This document shows positions 42,883 to 50,940 of a DNA stretch of 64,000 bases, in pieces; positions within the stretch are counted from its first letter, which is position 1, and each line of letters opens with the position of its first letter. Location: positions 29,508 to 93,507 of the forward strand of contig UQDI01000002.1 in assembly GCA_900539725.1 (NCBI GenBank), given 5' to 3'. Below the pieces are notes generated by a model that was not told where the DNA came from, searched no databases, and worked only from the letters and a program-made list of their open reading frames with translations. The translations under genes were made by a program, and so were the position numbers. This DNA is from an uncultured Eubacteriales bacterium. GTDB lineage: Bacteria; Bacillota; Clostridia; Tissierellales; Peptoniphilaceae.

Positions 42883-43437
42883 ATGAAGGGCGCTGTTTTA
42901 TCAAAGGACGCAATACTCATAAAAATTAGAGAGATAGTCGCAAGAGACGGTCTCGACGCGCTTAGCATAAGAGGGCTCGCGAAGGAGCTTGATTGCTCTG
43001 TTGGCATCATCTACTACTACTTTGAGTCGAAGGACGAGCTCATCGTCGAAGCGATAGAAAGCGTTTGGGAAGACATCTTTCAAGCGGGCGAGACAAGCAG
43101 CTACGATTCATTTTTAGCCTATATCAGCGATTCTTTTACTCATATAAGCAGCGGGATTAAAAAGTATCCAAACTTTTTCACTCTTCACACTCTTATGCTT
43201 CAAACCGATAAGAGGAGCGAGGCTAAGTCCATGATGCAAGTCTACATGACTAAGCTTAAGAGCAATATGAAAGAAGTTTTGGACCGAGACAGCAATGTCA
43301 AGAAAGGCGTTTTCACCGAGGACTTCACCGAAGATGATTTTATTAACTTCATCATGTCAAACATCATGAGTCTTATACTTGATCCATCATATAAAAAAGA
43401 GTTTTTCGTTAAACTTATAGATAAAATACTATACTAA
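42883..43437 (+). CDS. TetR/AcrR-family transcriptional regulator
   Basis: This 184-residue regulator has an N-terminal HTH (KIREIVARDGLDALSIRGLA, recognition helix CSVGIIYYYFESKDELIVEAI, about 10-55) and a helical ligand-binding domain. I chose the ATG at 42883 behind TAGGAGG; the upstream in-frame start at 42823 would run through promoter and operator. Palindromes of the same sequence lie at its own promoter and before the next membrane protein gene, so it probably represses both. The inducer is unknown. Confidence 0.88.
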   Translation: MKGAVLSKDAILIKIREIVARDGLDALSIRGLAKELDCSVGIIYYYFESKDELIVEAIESVWEDIFQAGETSSYDSFLAYISDSFTHISSGIKKYPNFFTLHTLMLQTDKRSEAKSMMQVYMTKLKSNMKEVLDRDSNVKKGVFTEDFTEDDFINFIMSNIMSLILDPSYKKEFFVKLIDKILY

Positions 43438-43438
43438 A

Positions 43439-43460
43439 ACCCGTCAATTATCTGACGGGT
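43439..43460 (+). terminator. Hairpin after the tetR-like gene
   Basis: ACCCGTCA pairs with TGACGGGT across a 6-nt loop. The tail is A/T-mixed rather than T-rich, so termination may be partial. Confidence 0.55.
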
Positions 43461-43477
43461 ATATATTAAAGCAAAAT

Positions 43478-43490
43478 TGAACAATGTTCA
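43478..43490 (+). promoter_or_regulatory. TetR operator 2
   Basis: TGAACAATGTTCA has perfect 6-bp arms around a central A. It lies 15 bp before the start of the membrane protein gene at 43506 and matches the motif at 42857. Confidence 0.7.
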
Positions 43491-43505
43491 GTAAGGAGTG
43501 ATATT

Positions 43506-44174
43506 ATGCGAGCAATTTTTGAAAGTCTTTTTGACGCCATCTACCTAGTTACAGTCATTACTATAGGTATAAAGATGCTCAAAGGGGCGCATGGCAGAAA
43601 AGAGTACCGTTTATTTGGTCTCATGGCTCTAGTACTAGGTTTTGGCGATGCCTTTCACTTAGTGCCAAGGATGATTGCGCTACTAAGGGCAGGCGAAGAA
43701 AATTATGTGAAGCTCTTAGGCCTTGGTAAGCTCATCACATCCATCACCATGACGGTGTTTTACGTCTTGTTTTATTACGTTTGGCGCCTACGCTACAAGG
43801 TAAGTGGCAGAGACGAACTCACTAAAACGATCTACGGACTTGCAATACTTAGGATAATTCTTTGCATATGTCCAAGGAATGAATTTTTATCGGCGAATCC
43901 GCCATTATCCTGGGCAATATATAGAAATTTACCGTTTTTGCTTATAGGCCTTATTATTATGATTATATTTTACAAGTCACAAAAGGCGCACAATGACAAG
44001 AACTTTAAGTATATGTGGCTCACAATAGTTTTGAGCTTTGCCTTTTACGCGCCAGTCGTTTTATACGCACAAATCTATCCAAACATTGGTTTACTGATGA
44101 TACCAAAGACTTGCGCTTACGTTTGGACAGTCTTGATAGGATATAAAGATATGATTAGCACGGAGAAAAAATAA
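43506..44174 (+). CDS. Polytopic membrane protein, probable TetR target
   Basis: This 222-residue protein has about seven hydrophobic segments and short charged loops. I do not recognise the family. Notable features are GFGDAFHLVPRMIALLRAGEE in the second loop region, and the end SYKDM-like cytoplasmic tail (VLIGYKDMISTEKK). A TGAACAATGTTCA operator sits immediately upstream, so expression is probably governed by the neighbouring TetR-type regulator. A role in export or sensing of the regulator's ligand is plausible but not shown. Confidence 0.72.
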   Translation: MRAIFESLFDAIYLVTVITIGIKMLKGAHGRKEYRLFGLMALVLGFGDAFHLVPRMIALLRAGEENYVKLLGLGKLITSITMTVFYVLFYYVWRLRYKVSGRDELTKTIYGLAILRIILCICPRNEFLSANPPLSWAIYRNLPFLLIGLIIMIIFYKSQKAHNDKNFKYMWLTIVLSFAFYAPVVLYAQIYPNIGLLMIPKTCAYVWTVLIGYKDMISTEKK

Positions 44175-44178
44175 ATTT

Positions 44179-44207
44179 TTGACAAAGCGTCTCGCTCATG
44201 GTATAAT
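44179..44207 (+). promoter_or_regulatory. Promoter of the DUF2871 gene
   Basis: TTGACA at 44179-44184 and TATAAT at 44202-44207, perfect consensus, 17-bp spacing. Confidence 0.85.
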
Positions 44208-44267
44208 CATATTTACATTATTTAATATATAGCTATTTAATATACCTATATACGAAAGGAGAAAAAT

Positions 44268-44681
44268 ATGAGAAGGAAATTAATTAACACAGCTGCATAC
44301 TATGCTGTAGCTGGTCTATTTGCAGGCGCTTTCTATAGAGAGTTCACTAAGTACATGGGCTATACTGGAGTAACATCACTTGGCAAAGCACACACACATC
44401 TATTTGCCCTAGGTATGCTTATGTTTTTAATAGTTACTGCACTTGCATCATCAACAGAAATTACTAAGAGCGAGTACTTCGATCGCTTCTACTTTTATTA
44501 CAACATCGGCGTTGGTCTATCATCAACTATGATATTCTGTAGAGGCTTGTACCAAGTCATAGGCCTTGATAACAATGTACTAGACCTTGTTATATCATGG
44601 ACATCAGGCGCGGGACACGTTACAGTTACTATCGGCCTAGCATTTTTATTCTTGTCTTTGAAACAAACAATCAAGGACTAG
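44268..44681 (+). CDS. DUF2871 membrane protein
   Basis: This 137-residue protein has four transmembrane segments. The N-terminus (NTAAYYAVAGLFAGAFYREF) and the segment LGKAHTHLFALGMLMFLIV, with conserved His residues in a helix, match DUF2871. The conserved His residues in the membrane hint at metal or haem binding, but the family function is unknown. It has its own consensus promoter and an AAAGGAG ribosome binding site and is monocistronic. Confidence 0.8.
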   Translation: MRRKLINTAAYYAVAGLFAGAFYREFTKYMGYTGVTSLGKAHTHLFALGMLMFLIVTALASSTEITKSEYFDRFYFYYNIGVGLSSTMIFCRGLYQVIGLDNNVLDLVISWTSGAGHVTVTIGLAFLFLSLKQTIKD

Positions 44682-44740
44682 AGCTATAATTTAAAATATA
44701 CTACTAGAATATACTTTATTCTACCCTCATTTCTTTTTTG

Positions 44741-44770
44741 AGCCTCATCACACGATGGGGCTTCCCTTTT
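44741..44770 (+). terminator. Terminator after the DUF2871 gene
   Basis: GCCTCATC pairs with GATGGGGC (one wobble, loop ACAC) and is followed by TTCCCTTTTG. Confidence 0.7.
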
Positions 44771-44840
44771 GTTAAGTATCTGTTACAAGAGCGTTTTTTC
44801 ATGCTAATGGTGGTATAATCATATCAAAGGAAGTGATATT

Positions 44841-45638
44841 ATGAAAAAATTTAGAAATACTTTACTCATACTCATGGCTCTTATAATGATTTTAAGCGCT
44901 TTTGCTTGCAAGAAGACTGATGACAATGGCGATGCCAATGGAAGTTCAAGTGGCAATGCAAATGAAAATACCGAAGCAAATGAAAGTACTGATGAAGAAA
45001 ATGGTGACGAAGCACCTGAAGCTATTGACAGAGAAAAAGAAAATGAAGATGATGGCATAAGTGATTTATACAAGCTAGTGGAAAAGGATTTAGCAAAGGA
45101 AGTAAAAGAAGATAACAAGGCCTTTATGATTCATCTTGGCGCGGGATATGACGAAGAGACTTTAAAAGCAGTTTTAACTAGACTAAAGGAAGTCAAGGAA
45201 AAATACTCTTACGAAAAGGACCTTGAAGAGCTAATGATGCTTGTTAAAGCGGGCGACGGCAATACTTATCTCGTGGCACAAGAGTTTTATCTACTAGTAC
45301 CAAAGTACGATGACGCGGACATTTCTCTTAAGGAGCTAGAGCTTAGTGAAGAGGGCGAGCTAGAAGAGCTTCCAAACGAAGCGCTTGATGGCAAAATCGT
45401 TCATGGACCTACGCTTATCGTGCAAAACATCTCTGATATAGCGCCTAATGGTGAGATTACTATCAAGGATAAAGCTGGCGAAGTGAAGTTCAGTCCTTAT
45501 GTTTCATTAAAGGACGGCGAGCTAATGCTTGATGAGGGCGCAGTCGATGCGAGCGAAGTACTAAGCTACGATGACAAGGCTGATGACTACGACGAAAAAC
45601 TATTCGAAAAAATCTATAGCTATATGTCAAAATTTTAA
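44841..45638 (+). CDS. Lipoprotein of unknown function
   Basis: This 265-residue lipoprotein has a signal ending in a lipobox LSAFAC with Cys at residue 23. It is followed by a low-complexity, Asn/Glu/Asp-rich linker (about 25-65, rich in GNANENTEANES-like sequence). The C-terminal 200 residues are acidic and contain FMIHLGAGYDEETLKAVLTR and TLIVQNISDIAPNGEITI. I recognise no family. It has a GGAAGTGA ribosome binding region and no obvious partner; the tRNA genes follow. Confidence 0.75.
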   Translation: MKKFRNTLLILMALIMILSAFACKKTDDNGDANGSSSGNANENTEANESTDEENGDEAPEAIDREKENEDDGISDLYKLVEKDLAKEVKEDNKAFMIHLGAGYDEETLKAVLTRLKEVKEKYSYEKDLEELMMLVKAGDGNTYLVAQEFYLLVPKYDDADISLKELELSEEGELEELPNEALDGKIVHGPTLIVQNISDIAPNGEITIKDKAGEVKFSPYVSLKDGELMLDEGAVDASEVLSYDDKADDYDEKLFEKIYSYMSKF

Positions 45639-45658
45639 TTCAATATAAAAGGGGATTA

Positions 45659-45688
45659 TGTCAAGAAATAATTAAAAAATTCTTGACA
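45659..45688 (+). terminator. Inverted repeat that is both terminator and tRNA promoter -35
   Basis: TGTCAAGAA at 45659-45667 pairs with TTCTTGACA at 45680-45688 and is followed by TTTTCTTTT. The right arm contains the TTGACA of the tRNA promoter. Confidence 0.6.
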
Positions 45689-45711
45689 TTTTCTTTTCAT
45701 TATTGTATAAT
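45683..45711 (+). promoter_or_regulatory. tRNA operon promoter
   Basis: TTGACA at 45683-45688 and TATAAT at 45706-45711, perfect consensus with 17-bp spacing, 11 bp before the first tRNA. Confidence 0.9.
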
Positions 45712-45722
45712 ATCTCTTGTTA

Positions 45723-45799
45723 GGACCTTTAGCTCAGTTGGTTAGAGCGTCCGGCTCATAACCGGCAGGTCCGGGGTTCGAGTCCCTGAAGGTCCACCA
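45723..45799 (+). tRNA. tRNA with CAT anticodon (Met or Ile2)
   Basis: This 77-nt cloverleaf has acceptor arms GGACCTT and AAGGTCC, D-arm AGCTCAGTTGGTTAGAGC, anticodon stem CCGGC/GCCGG with loop CTCATAA, T-arm CCGGGGTTCGAGTCCCTG (near-perfect pairing) and an encoded CCA. The anticodon CAT could be elongator Met or the lysidine-modified Ile2. The GGACCTT acceptor and GGCTCATAACC anticodon arm look more like Ile2 of Gram-positives, but I cannot settle this by eye. Confidence 0.9.
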
Positions 45800-45803
45800 A
45801 TTT

Positions 45804-45879
45804 GCCCAGATAGCTCAGTCGGTAGAGCAGTAGACTGAAAATCTACGTGTGGCTGGTTCGATCCCGGCTCTGGGCACCA
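45804..45879 (+). tRNA. tRNA-Phe (GAA)
   Basis: This 76-nt cloverleaf has acceptor arms GCCCAGA/TCTGGGC, D-arm AGCTCAGTCGGTAGAGC, anticodon loop CTGAAAA with anticodon GAA, T-loop GGTTCGATCCC and an encoded CCA. It lies 4 bp after the first tRNA, so both come from one transcript. Confidence 0.95.
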
Positions 45880-45880
45880 C

Positions 45881-45910
45881 GCTTAAGTTTTTACTTAAGC
45901 TTATTTTTTT
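45881..45910 (+). terminator. tRNA operon terminator
   Basis: GCTTAAG pairs with CTTAAGC (loop TTTTTA) and is followed by TTATTTTTTT. Confidence 0.85.
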
Positions 45911-46016
45911 ATCAGAACTATTCCATAATCATAATTAAAAATTTAATGTTTATTTTAATTCTTCAGTGGGTATACTTATAACAGGTGATAATAAGTGTAC
46001 AGAAAGGATGAATATT

Positions 46017-46301
46017 ATGAATGACGTTCTTCTTATTAATAGGATAGATGTACAGAAAGAATACGATAAGAAAAAGAAGGTCTTTTTTATTGTCGATTAC
46101 AAGAGTGAAGATTATTCGGAATACAATATAGTTAAGATATTATGCGGCTTAGAAGGCATTAGCTCTGAAGACATTGTCTTTAGGTACAACGGCTTTCAAA
46201 TACAAACAGAAATAAGGAACATCCCAGCCATATTAAGGGCGCTTATCGATGAGAAAGTGCCTGTATATAGCGTTTTTGAGATGTATACACCGGTGGTTTA
46301 G
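46017..46301 (+). CDS. Small protein of unknown function
   Basis: This 94-residue soluble protein (MNDVLLINRIDVQKEYDKKK start) shows an alternating strand-helix pattern: VFFIVDYKSEDY, a helix NIVKILCGLEG, strands around DIVFRYNGFQIQTEI, a helix NIPAILRALIDEKV and a final strand VYSVFEMYTPVV. It could be a small alpha-beta domain of the ferredoxin-like type. I know no family. The ATG at 46017 follows AAAGGATG. The next gene begins 1 bp after its stop, so the two are likely translated together. Confidence 0.65.
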   Translation: MNDVLLINRIDVQKEYDKKKKVFFIVDYKSEDYSEYNIVKILCGLEGISSEDIVFRYNGFQIQTEIRNIPAILRALIDEKVPVYSVFEMYTPVV

Positions 46302-46302
46302 T

Positions 46303-46911
46303 ATGGCAAAGATGAATCAAAGGCAGAGAAGACTGCGTTTTTACAGAATACTTGTACTTTTGCTTATTGCCCTAATCGCTGTATACTTTTTCTTTTTTAG
46401 AAAGAAATTCATAGGCGTTAGCAAAGAAGAGAGAGTTGACAATATAAAGGCGTCCATCGAAGACTTGGGCGAGCTTGTAACTGTCGAGTATAACTACACC
46501 GATGTTTTAACGTATAAGGACAGCTTAACTCTTATGGATATGAAGATACCATTCACAGACAAGAGCTACATCATAAAGTATAACGGCTACATCAAGGCTG
46601 GCGTTGACCTAGCAAAGGCTGTGGTCAAGGACGTACAGGAAACAAGTGTTGAGCTTGACGTGCCAAGTGCAGCCATCACAGACAGCGTTCTTGATGAAAA
46701 GTCAATGGTCATACTTGATCAAAAGAACAATATATTTAATCCTTTAGACTTGGGTGATTACCAAGAGACACTTAAGAAAGAATTGAATGCTCGAGAGCTA
46801 AAGGCTAAGAAAGACGGCATACTAGAGAGAGCTCAGTCAAATGCTGACAAGCTCTTAAGGAAGCTGCTTGAAGGCCTTGGCTTCAAAGATATAAAAATTA
46901 ATTACATTTAG
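46303..46911 (+). CDS. DUF4230 membrane-anchored protein
   Basis: This 202-residue protein has one N-terminal transmembrane helix (about 14-32, LVLLLIALIAVYFFFF). The extracellular part matches DUF4230: LGELVTVEYNYTDVLTYKDS, YIIKYNGYIKAGVDLAKA and DVPSAAITDSVLDEKSMVILDQKNNIFNPL. The end contains ERAQSNADKLLRKLLEGLGF, typical for the family. Function is not known. I start at ATG 46303; the preceding gene ends 1 bp upstream. The ferritin gene follows in 13 bp behind an AGGAGG, so iron-related co-expression is possible. Confidence 0.82.
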   Translation: MAKMNQRQRRLRFYRILVLLLIALIAVYFFFFRKKFIGVSKEERVDNIKASIEDLGELVTVEYNYTDVLTYKDSLTLMDMKIPFTDKSYIIKYNGYIKAGVDLAKAVVKDVQETSVELDVPSAAITDSVLDEKSMVILDQKNNIFNPLDLGDYQETLKKELNARELKAKKDGILERAQSNADKLLRKLLEGLGFKDIKINYI

Positions 46912-46924
46912 GAGGTAATTTGAT

Positions 46925-47416
46925 ATGAAAATTAGTAAGAATGTTGTAGATGCTTTAGTTGAACAATACAACTTTGAATTAGAAAGTGGCTATATTTATC
47001 TAGCTATGGTACATGATTTAAAGGACAAAGCTTGGGACGGCTTCGCTCACTTCATGGACAAACAAGCTCATGAAGAGTACGAACACGCTACTAAATTCAA
47101 AGGCTTCATCGAAGAAATAGGCGAAAGAGTTGAACTAAAAGCAATGCCTGAACCAAAGAAAGAATACAAATCAGTTCTAGAAATATTCAAAACAGCTTAT
47201 GATCATGAACAAGAAGTTACTAAGAGAATCGAAAATATCTATGAACTAGCACTAGAAGAAAAGAACTACGTTGTAGTAGAATTCTTAAATTGGTTCTTAA
47301 AAGAACAAGTTGAAGAAGAAGACAATATGAGAACTATTGTTGAAGTATTAGAAAACTTAAAAGACGGCTACACAGGTCTATATCTATATGATAAGGAACT
47401 AGGTAGAAGAGAATAA
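46925..47416 (+). CDS. ftn: Ferritin
   Basis: This 163-residue non-haem ferritin forms a 24-mer iron-storage shell. The four-helix bundle starts KISKNVVDALVEQYNFELESGYIYLAM with the ferroxidase Glu (about residue 17). The second site helix is HFMDKQAHEEYEHATKFKGFI (His and Glu at about 49-54). The third is FLNWFLKEQVEEEDNMRTIV (Gln/Glu ligands). Length and pattern match bacterial ferritin FtnA. It likely belongs to a redox-iron unit with rubrerythrin downstream. AGGAGG precedes the ATG closely. Confidence 0.93.
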   Translation: MKISKNVVDALVEQYNFELESGYIYLAMVHDLKDKAWDGFAHFMDKQAHEEYEHATKFKGFIEEIGERVELKAMPEPKKEYKSVLEIFKTAYDHEQEVTKRIENIYELALEEKNYVVVEFLNWFLKEQVEEEDNMRTIVEVLENLKDGYTGLYLYDKELGRRE

Positions 47417-47431
47417 TCTTAAGATATTTAT

Positions 47432-47455
47432 AAGGGGTGCTTAAGTGCACCCTTT
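47432..47455 (+). terminator. Hairpin between ferritin and rubrerythrin genes
   Basis: AAGGGGTGC pairs with GCACCCTTT (one wobble) across a short TTAAGT loop. The following sequence is A/T-rich, so it may terminate partially. Confidence 0.55.
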
Positions 47456-47501
47456 AAATATATATAGCAGAGCTATAAAAATATTTTTTGGGAGGAAAAT
47501 T

Positions 47502-48047
47502 ATGAGAGCAATGACACAAACAAACCTTCAATCAGCATTTGGAGGAGAATCACAAGCGCACATGCGTTACCTATACTGGGGAAACGTAGCAGAAAAAGAA
47601 GGCTTTAAGAACGTAGCAAGACTATTTGAAGCAACAGCTGAAGCTGAAAGAGTTCACGCTCACTTACACTTTAAAGCTATGAAAGACATATCAGGTGACT
47701 TCTCAGTTACATCTGGAGCAGGTTTTGGTGACCACGGAACATCTAAAAACCTTGAAGCAGCAGCAGGTGGAGAACGTTTTGAATTTACAGAAATGTATCC
47801 AAGCTACATATTAGTTGCCGAAGAACAAGGCGAAAAAGCAGCTGTATCAGCAATGAAGTTTGCTATCGAAGCTGAAAAAGTTCACGAAAAACTATTCTTA
47901 AAAGCTAAAGAAGCAGTTGACGCAGGCAAAGACTTAGACGCTGACAAGATTTATCTATGCCCATTCTGCGGATTCATTTCGCTTACAGGCGAAGAAGACA
48001 AGTGCCCAATCTGCGGCGCAGACAAATCAAAATTCGTTGAATATTAA
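47502..48047 (+). CDS. rbr: Rubrerythrin
   Basis: This 181-residue di-iron peroxidase protects anaerobes from hydrogen peroxide. The N-terminal ferritin-like domain has the ligand helices NLQSAFGGESQAHMRYLYW, FEATAEAERVHAHLHF and ILVAEEQGEKAAVSAMKFAIEAEKVHE. The C-terminal rubredoxin-like site is CPFCGFISLTGEEDKCPICG, with two CxxC pairs for iron. I start at ATG 47502 behind GGGAGGAAAA; a longer frame upstream covers the hairpin region. It is followed by a strong terminator. Confidence 0.95.
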   Translation: MRAMTQTNLQSAFGGESQAHMRYLYWGNVAEKEGFKNVARLFEATAEAERVHAHLHFKAMKDISGDFSVTSGAGFGDHGTSKNLEAAAGGERFEFTEMYPSYILVAEEQGEKAAVSAMKFAIEAEKVHEKLFLKAKEAVDAGKDLDADKIYLCPFCGFISLTGEEDKCPICGADKSKFVEY

Positions 48048-48076
48048 TACACGAAATTAATTTAATTATCTAAAAG

Positions 48077-48109
48077 ATTCCTATACCATAAGCGTATAGG
48101 AATTTTTTT
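48077..48109 (+). terminator. Terminator after rubrerythrin
   Basis: ATTCCTATAC pairs with GTATAGGAAT across a 7-nt loop and is followed by TTTTTT. Confidence 0.9.
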
Positions 48110-48179
48110 GTAAAAAGAGTAGAAATATTTGCTCATATGTGATAAAATAGTACTGATTAATATAGAAAGAGGTATTGCA

Positions 48180-49448
48180 TTGGCAAAATTACTTATACAA
48201 GAATCGAATCCCTTGCTAGGCACAGTAAGAGTCAGCGGCGCGAAGAACGCTGCACTGCCGATACTTGCTGCGACTATACTTGGCACTGAAGACATCATCT
48301 TAGAGGATTTACCTAAGCTAAAAGACGTCGAAGTCATGTGCGAAGTACTTCAGTCACTTGGGGCAACGGTTGAGAAATTAGATGAACATAGAGTAAAAAT
48401 TAATTCAAATACTATAAATAAATACGAAGTCGACTACCAATTGATGCACAAGATGAGAGCATCCTTCATAGTTATGGGAGCGCTCATAGGCAGGATGGGT
48501 AAGGCGAGGTCCTCGATGCCAGGCGGCTGCGCTATAGGCGCAAGACCAGTTGACCTGCACCTAAAAGGCTTTAGATCACTTGGCGTCAACGTTGATGTTG
48601 AAGAGGCGGACGAATACACAGATATCTTCGCTCACGCAGATAATCTTGCTGGCAATAAGATATATCTTGACTTTCCGTCAGTTGGCGCAACACAAAACAT
48701 AATCTTGGCGGCAGCACTTGCTCAAGGCGAGACAGTCATCGATAACGCGGCCATGGAGCCAGAAATCGTTGATATGGTAAACTTCCTTAACAAGATGGGC
48801 GCAAAGATCTACGGCGCAGGCACATCGACTATACGTATAAGAGGCGTTGAAAAACTTCTTGGCGCAACACATCAAATCATGCCAGATAGGATAGAGGCAG
48901 GCACGTTTATGGTGGCCGCGGCGGCAACACACGGCGACATCATATTAAATAACGTCATCGTTAATCATATGAGACCTGTTATAGCAAAGCTGCGTGAAAC
49001 AGGCTGTGAAATATACGAAGAGGCTGATTCACTAAGAATTATAGCGACTAAAAAACTTAAGCCGATCAAGGTAAAAACACTACCATATCCAGGATTTCCA
49101 ACAGATATGCAAGCCCAATTCATGGCGCTTGAAACCATTATCGAAGGAAAGTCCGAGGTAATAGAAACAGTTTTTGAAAATAGATTTATGCACGTAGATG
49201 AGCTAAGAAAGCTAGGCGCAGACATTGACGTAGAGGACAGAACTGCAACAGTTAAGGGCGTAGCAAAGCTTCACGGCGCAGAGGTAAGGGCGACAGACCT
49301 TAGAGCTGGAGCCGCACTTGTCATAGCAGCCCTATGTGCAGAGGGTGAGACAAAGCTTTCAGACATATATCATATCGATAGAGGATATGAAGATTTTGAA
49401 GAGAAATTTAGATCATTAGGCGCAAAAGTCTATAGAGTAGAGGAATAA
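48180..49448 (+). CDS. murA: UDP-N-acetylglucosamine 1-carboxyvinyltransferase
   Basis: This 422-residue enzyme catalyses the first committed step of peptidoglycan synthesis. It has VRVSGAKNAALPILAATIL at the N-terminus with the active Lys, the fosfomycin-target Cys117 in SMPGGCAIGARP, ITGVEKLLGATHQIMPDRIEAGT-type sequence and GYPTDMQAQ-like PGFPTDMQAQ. I start at the TTG at 48180, which follows AAAGAGGT and gives the usual N-terminus; the longer frame from 48129 would add 17 residues not seen in the family. The mreB-like gene follows 11 bp later. Confidence 0.94.
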   Translation: MAKLLIQESNPLLGTVRVSGAKNAALPILAATILGTEDIILEDLPKLKDVEVMCEVLQSLGATVEKLDEHRVKINSNTINKYEVDYQLMHKMRASFIVMGALIGRMGKARSSMPGGCAIGARPVDLHLKGFRSLGVNVDVEEADEYTDIFAHADNLAGNKIYLDFPSVGATQNIILAAALAQGETVIDNAAMEPEIVDMVNFLNKMGAKIYGAGTSTIRIRGVEKLLGATHQIMPDRIEAGTFMVAAAATHGDIILNNVIVNHMRPVIAKLRETGCEIYEEADSLRIIATKKLKPIKVKTLPYPGFPTDMQAQFMALETIIEGKSEVIETVFENRFMHVDELRKLGADIDVEDRTATVKGVAKLHGAEVRATDLRAGAALVIAALCAEGETKLSDIYHIDRGYEDFEEKFRSLGAKVYRVEE

Positions 49449-49459
49449 GGGGGATAGGC

Positions 49460-50485
49460 ATGGGATTAAGATCTGATGTAGGCATAGACTTAGGTACAGC
49501 GAGTGTACTTGTTTATGTAAAAGGTAAAGGCATAGTACTTAAAGAACCGTCTGTCGTAGCGATAGACCAATATACAAATAAATTCTTAGCAGTTGGCGAA
49601 GAAGCAAGAAAGATGCTTGGTAGAACACCAGGCAACATCGTTGCAATCAGACCGCTTAGAGAAGGAGTTATCTCAGACTACAGCGTTACACAAAGAATGC
49701 TTAAGTATTTTATACAAAAGGCACTTGGCAGAATGCTATTCAAGCCAAGACTTATAGTTTGCGTGCCAAGCGGCTGTACAGAAGTTGAGAAGAGAGCGGT
49801 TATCGAGGCTGCAAACGAAGCAGGCGCAATCAAAACTTATTTAATCGAAGAACCAATTGCGGCAGCTATCGGCGCTGGACTAGATATCACTCAGCCCAAT
49901 GGTAATATGATCATCGATATTGGTGGCGGCACAACAGACATCGCAGTTATTTCACTTGGCGGCATCGTTGTGAGCAAGTCAATCAAAGTAGCAGGCGACA
50001 ATTGCGACGAAGCAATCACTAAGTATATCAGAAAGAAATTCAAGATGATGATAGGCGAAAGATCAGCCGAAGAGCTTAAAGTAACTATAGGCTGCGCTTA
50101 TCCACTCGAAGAAGAACAATACATGGAAGTAAAGGGCAGAAACCTTATGAGCGGCCTACCTATGAACGTAGTAGTATCATCCTCAGACATGCTTGAAGCA
50201 CTTAAAGAGCCAGTTCAAGAGATTATCGAAGCAGTTCACACAGTACTTGAAAGAACTCCGCCAGAACTAGCAGCTGACATCTCCGGCAGAGGCATCATAC
50301 TTACAGGTGGCGGCGCATGCTTAAAAGGCCTTGATACACTTGTTACAGAACAAACAGGCATACCATGCAGAGTCGCTGAAGACCCAGTTGAATGCGTAGC
50401 CATCGGTACAGGCAAGTCACTTGATTGGGTAGAAATACTTGAAAAGTCAAATAACAAGAGCGGAGCAAGTGTAAGATTTAGATAA
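49460..50485 (+). CDS. mreB: Rod-shape-determining protein MreB/Mbl
   Basis: This 341-residue bacterial actin has phosphate 1 and 2 loops IDLGTASVLVYVKGKG and IIDIGGGTTDIAVISLGG, and the adenosine motif GIILTGGGACLKGLD. IIEEPIAAAIGAGLDI-type sequence is also present. It guides cell-wall synthesis at the membrane, which fits the adjacent murA. The presence of MreB suggests a rod or elongated cell rather than a coccus. It starts 11 bp after murA and ends at a terminator. Confidence 0.93.
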   Translation: MGLRSDVGIDLGTASVLVYVKGKGIVLKEPSVVAIDQYTNKFLAVGEEARKMLGRTPGNIVAIRPLREGVISDYSVTQRMLKYFIQKALGRMLFKPRLIVCVPSGCTEVEKRAVIEAANEAGAIKTYLIEEPIAAAIGAGLDITQPNGNMIIDIGGGTTDIAVISLGGIVVSKSIKVAGDNCDEAITKYIRKKFKMMIGERSAEELKVTIGCAYPLEEEQYMEVKGRNLMSGLPMNVVVSSSDMLEALKEPVQEIIEAVHTVLERTPPELAADISGRGIILTGGGACLKGLDTLVTEQTGIPCRVAEDPVECVAIGTGKSLDWVEILEKSNNKSGASVRFR

Positions 50486-50531
50486 TTTTTATCTATAGTT
50501 ATGGCGTAAACTATTAAAAATATTTATACAG

Positions 50532-50563
50532 GAGCGGTTAATTGATTTATCCGCTCTTTTTTT
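50532..50563 (+). terminator. Terminator after mreB
   Basis: GAGCGG pairs with CCGCTC, with weak inner pairing, and is followed by TTTTTTT. A TATAAT follows at about 50567-50572 for the next operon. Confidence 0.8.
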
Positions 50564-50601
50564 GGTATAATGTATACGAAATGATTAAAGGAGGAATAAA
50601 A

Positions 50602-50940
50602 ATGAGCGAATATTTTGAAAGAAAAGATTTAGAAGAGTTTGTTAGAGGTGCTTTAGGCGAATTAAATAAGGAGCTATGGGATAATTTCATGGCTTATTAC
50701 GGAAGCGTTTATCAAGATGGCAAGCTTAGCGGCAGAGAAAAATCACTTATCGCACTAGCCGTTGCACACGCAATTCACTGCCCATATTGCATCGAAGCGT
50801 ACACGACAGCTTGTTTAGATCAAGGCTACACAAAAGAAGAGATGATGGAAGCAGTTCACGTAGCTAGCTCAATCACAGGCGGCGCAGTCCTTGCTTATTC
50901 AACACAAATGAAGAAGCTTGCCGACGATATGGAGATGTAA
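50602..50940 (+). CDS. AhpD-like protein of the arsenosugar/radical SAM-selenocysteine locus
   Basis: This 112-residue carboxymuconolactone-decarboxylase/AhpD-fold protein has LSGREKSLIALAVAHAIHCPYCIEAY, with a CPYC redox motif and the surrounding His and Glu typical of AhpD peroxidases. It continues as MMEAVHVASSITGGAVLAYS. Its placement directly before an ArsS-type radical SAM gene (TAA immediately followed by TTG) matches the family known as arsenosugar biosynthesis-associated peroxidase-like protein. I chose ATG 50602 behind AAAGGAGG. Its substrate is unknown; a thiol-redox partner role for ArsS is inferred. Confidence 0.85.
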   Translation: MSEYFERKDLEEFVRGALGELNKELWDNFMAYYGSVYQDGKLSGREKSLIALAVAHAIHCPYCIEAYTTACLDQGYTKEEMMEAVHVASSITGGAVLAYSTQMKKLADDMEM

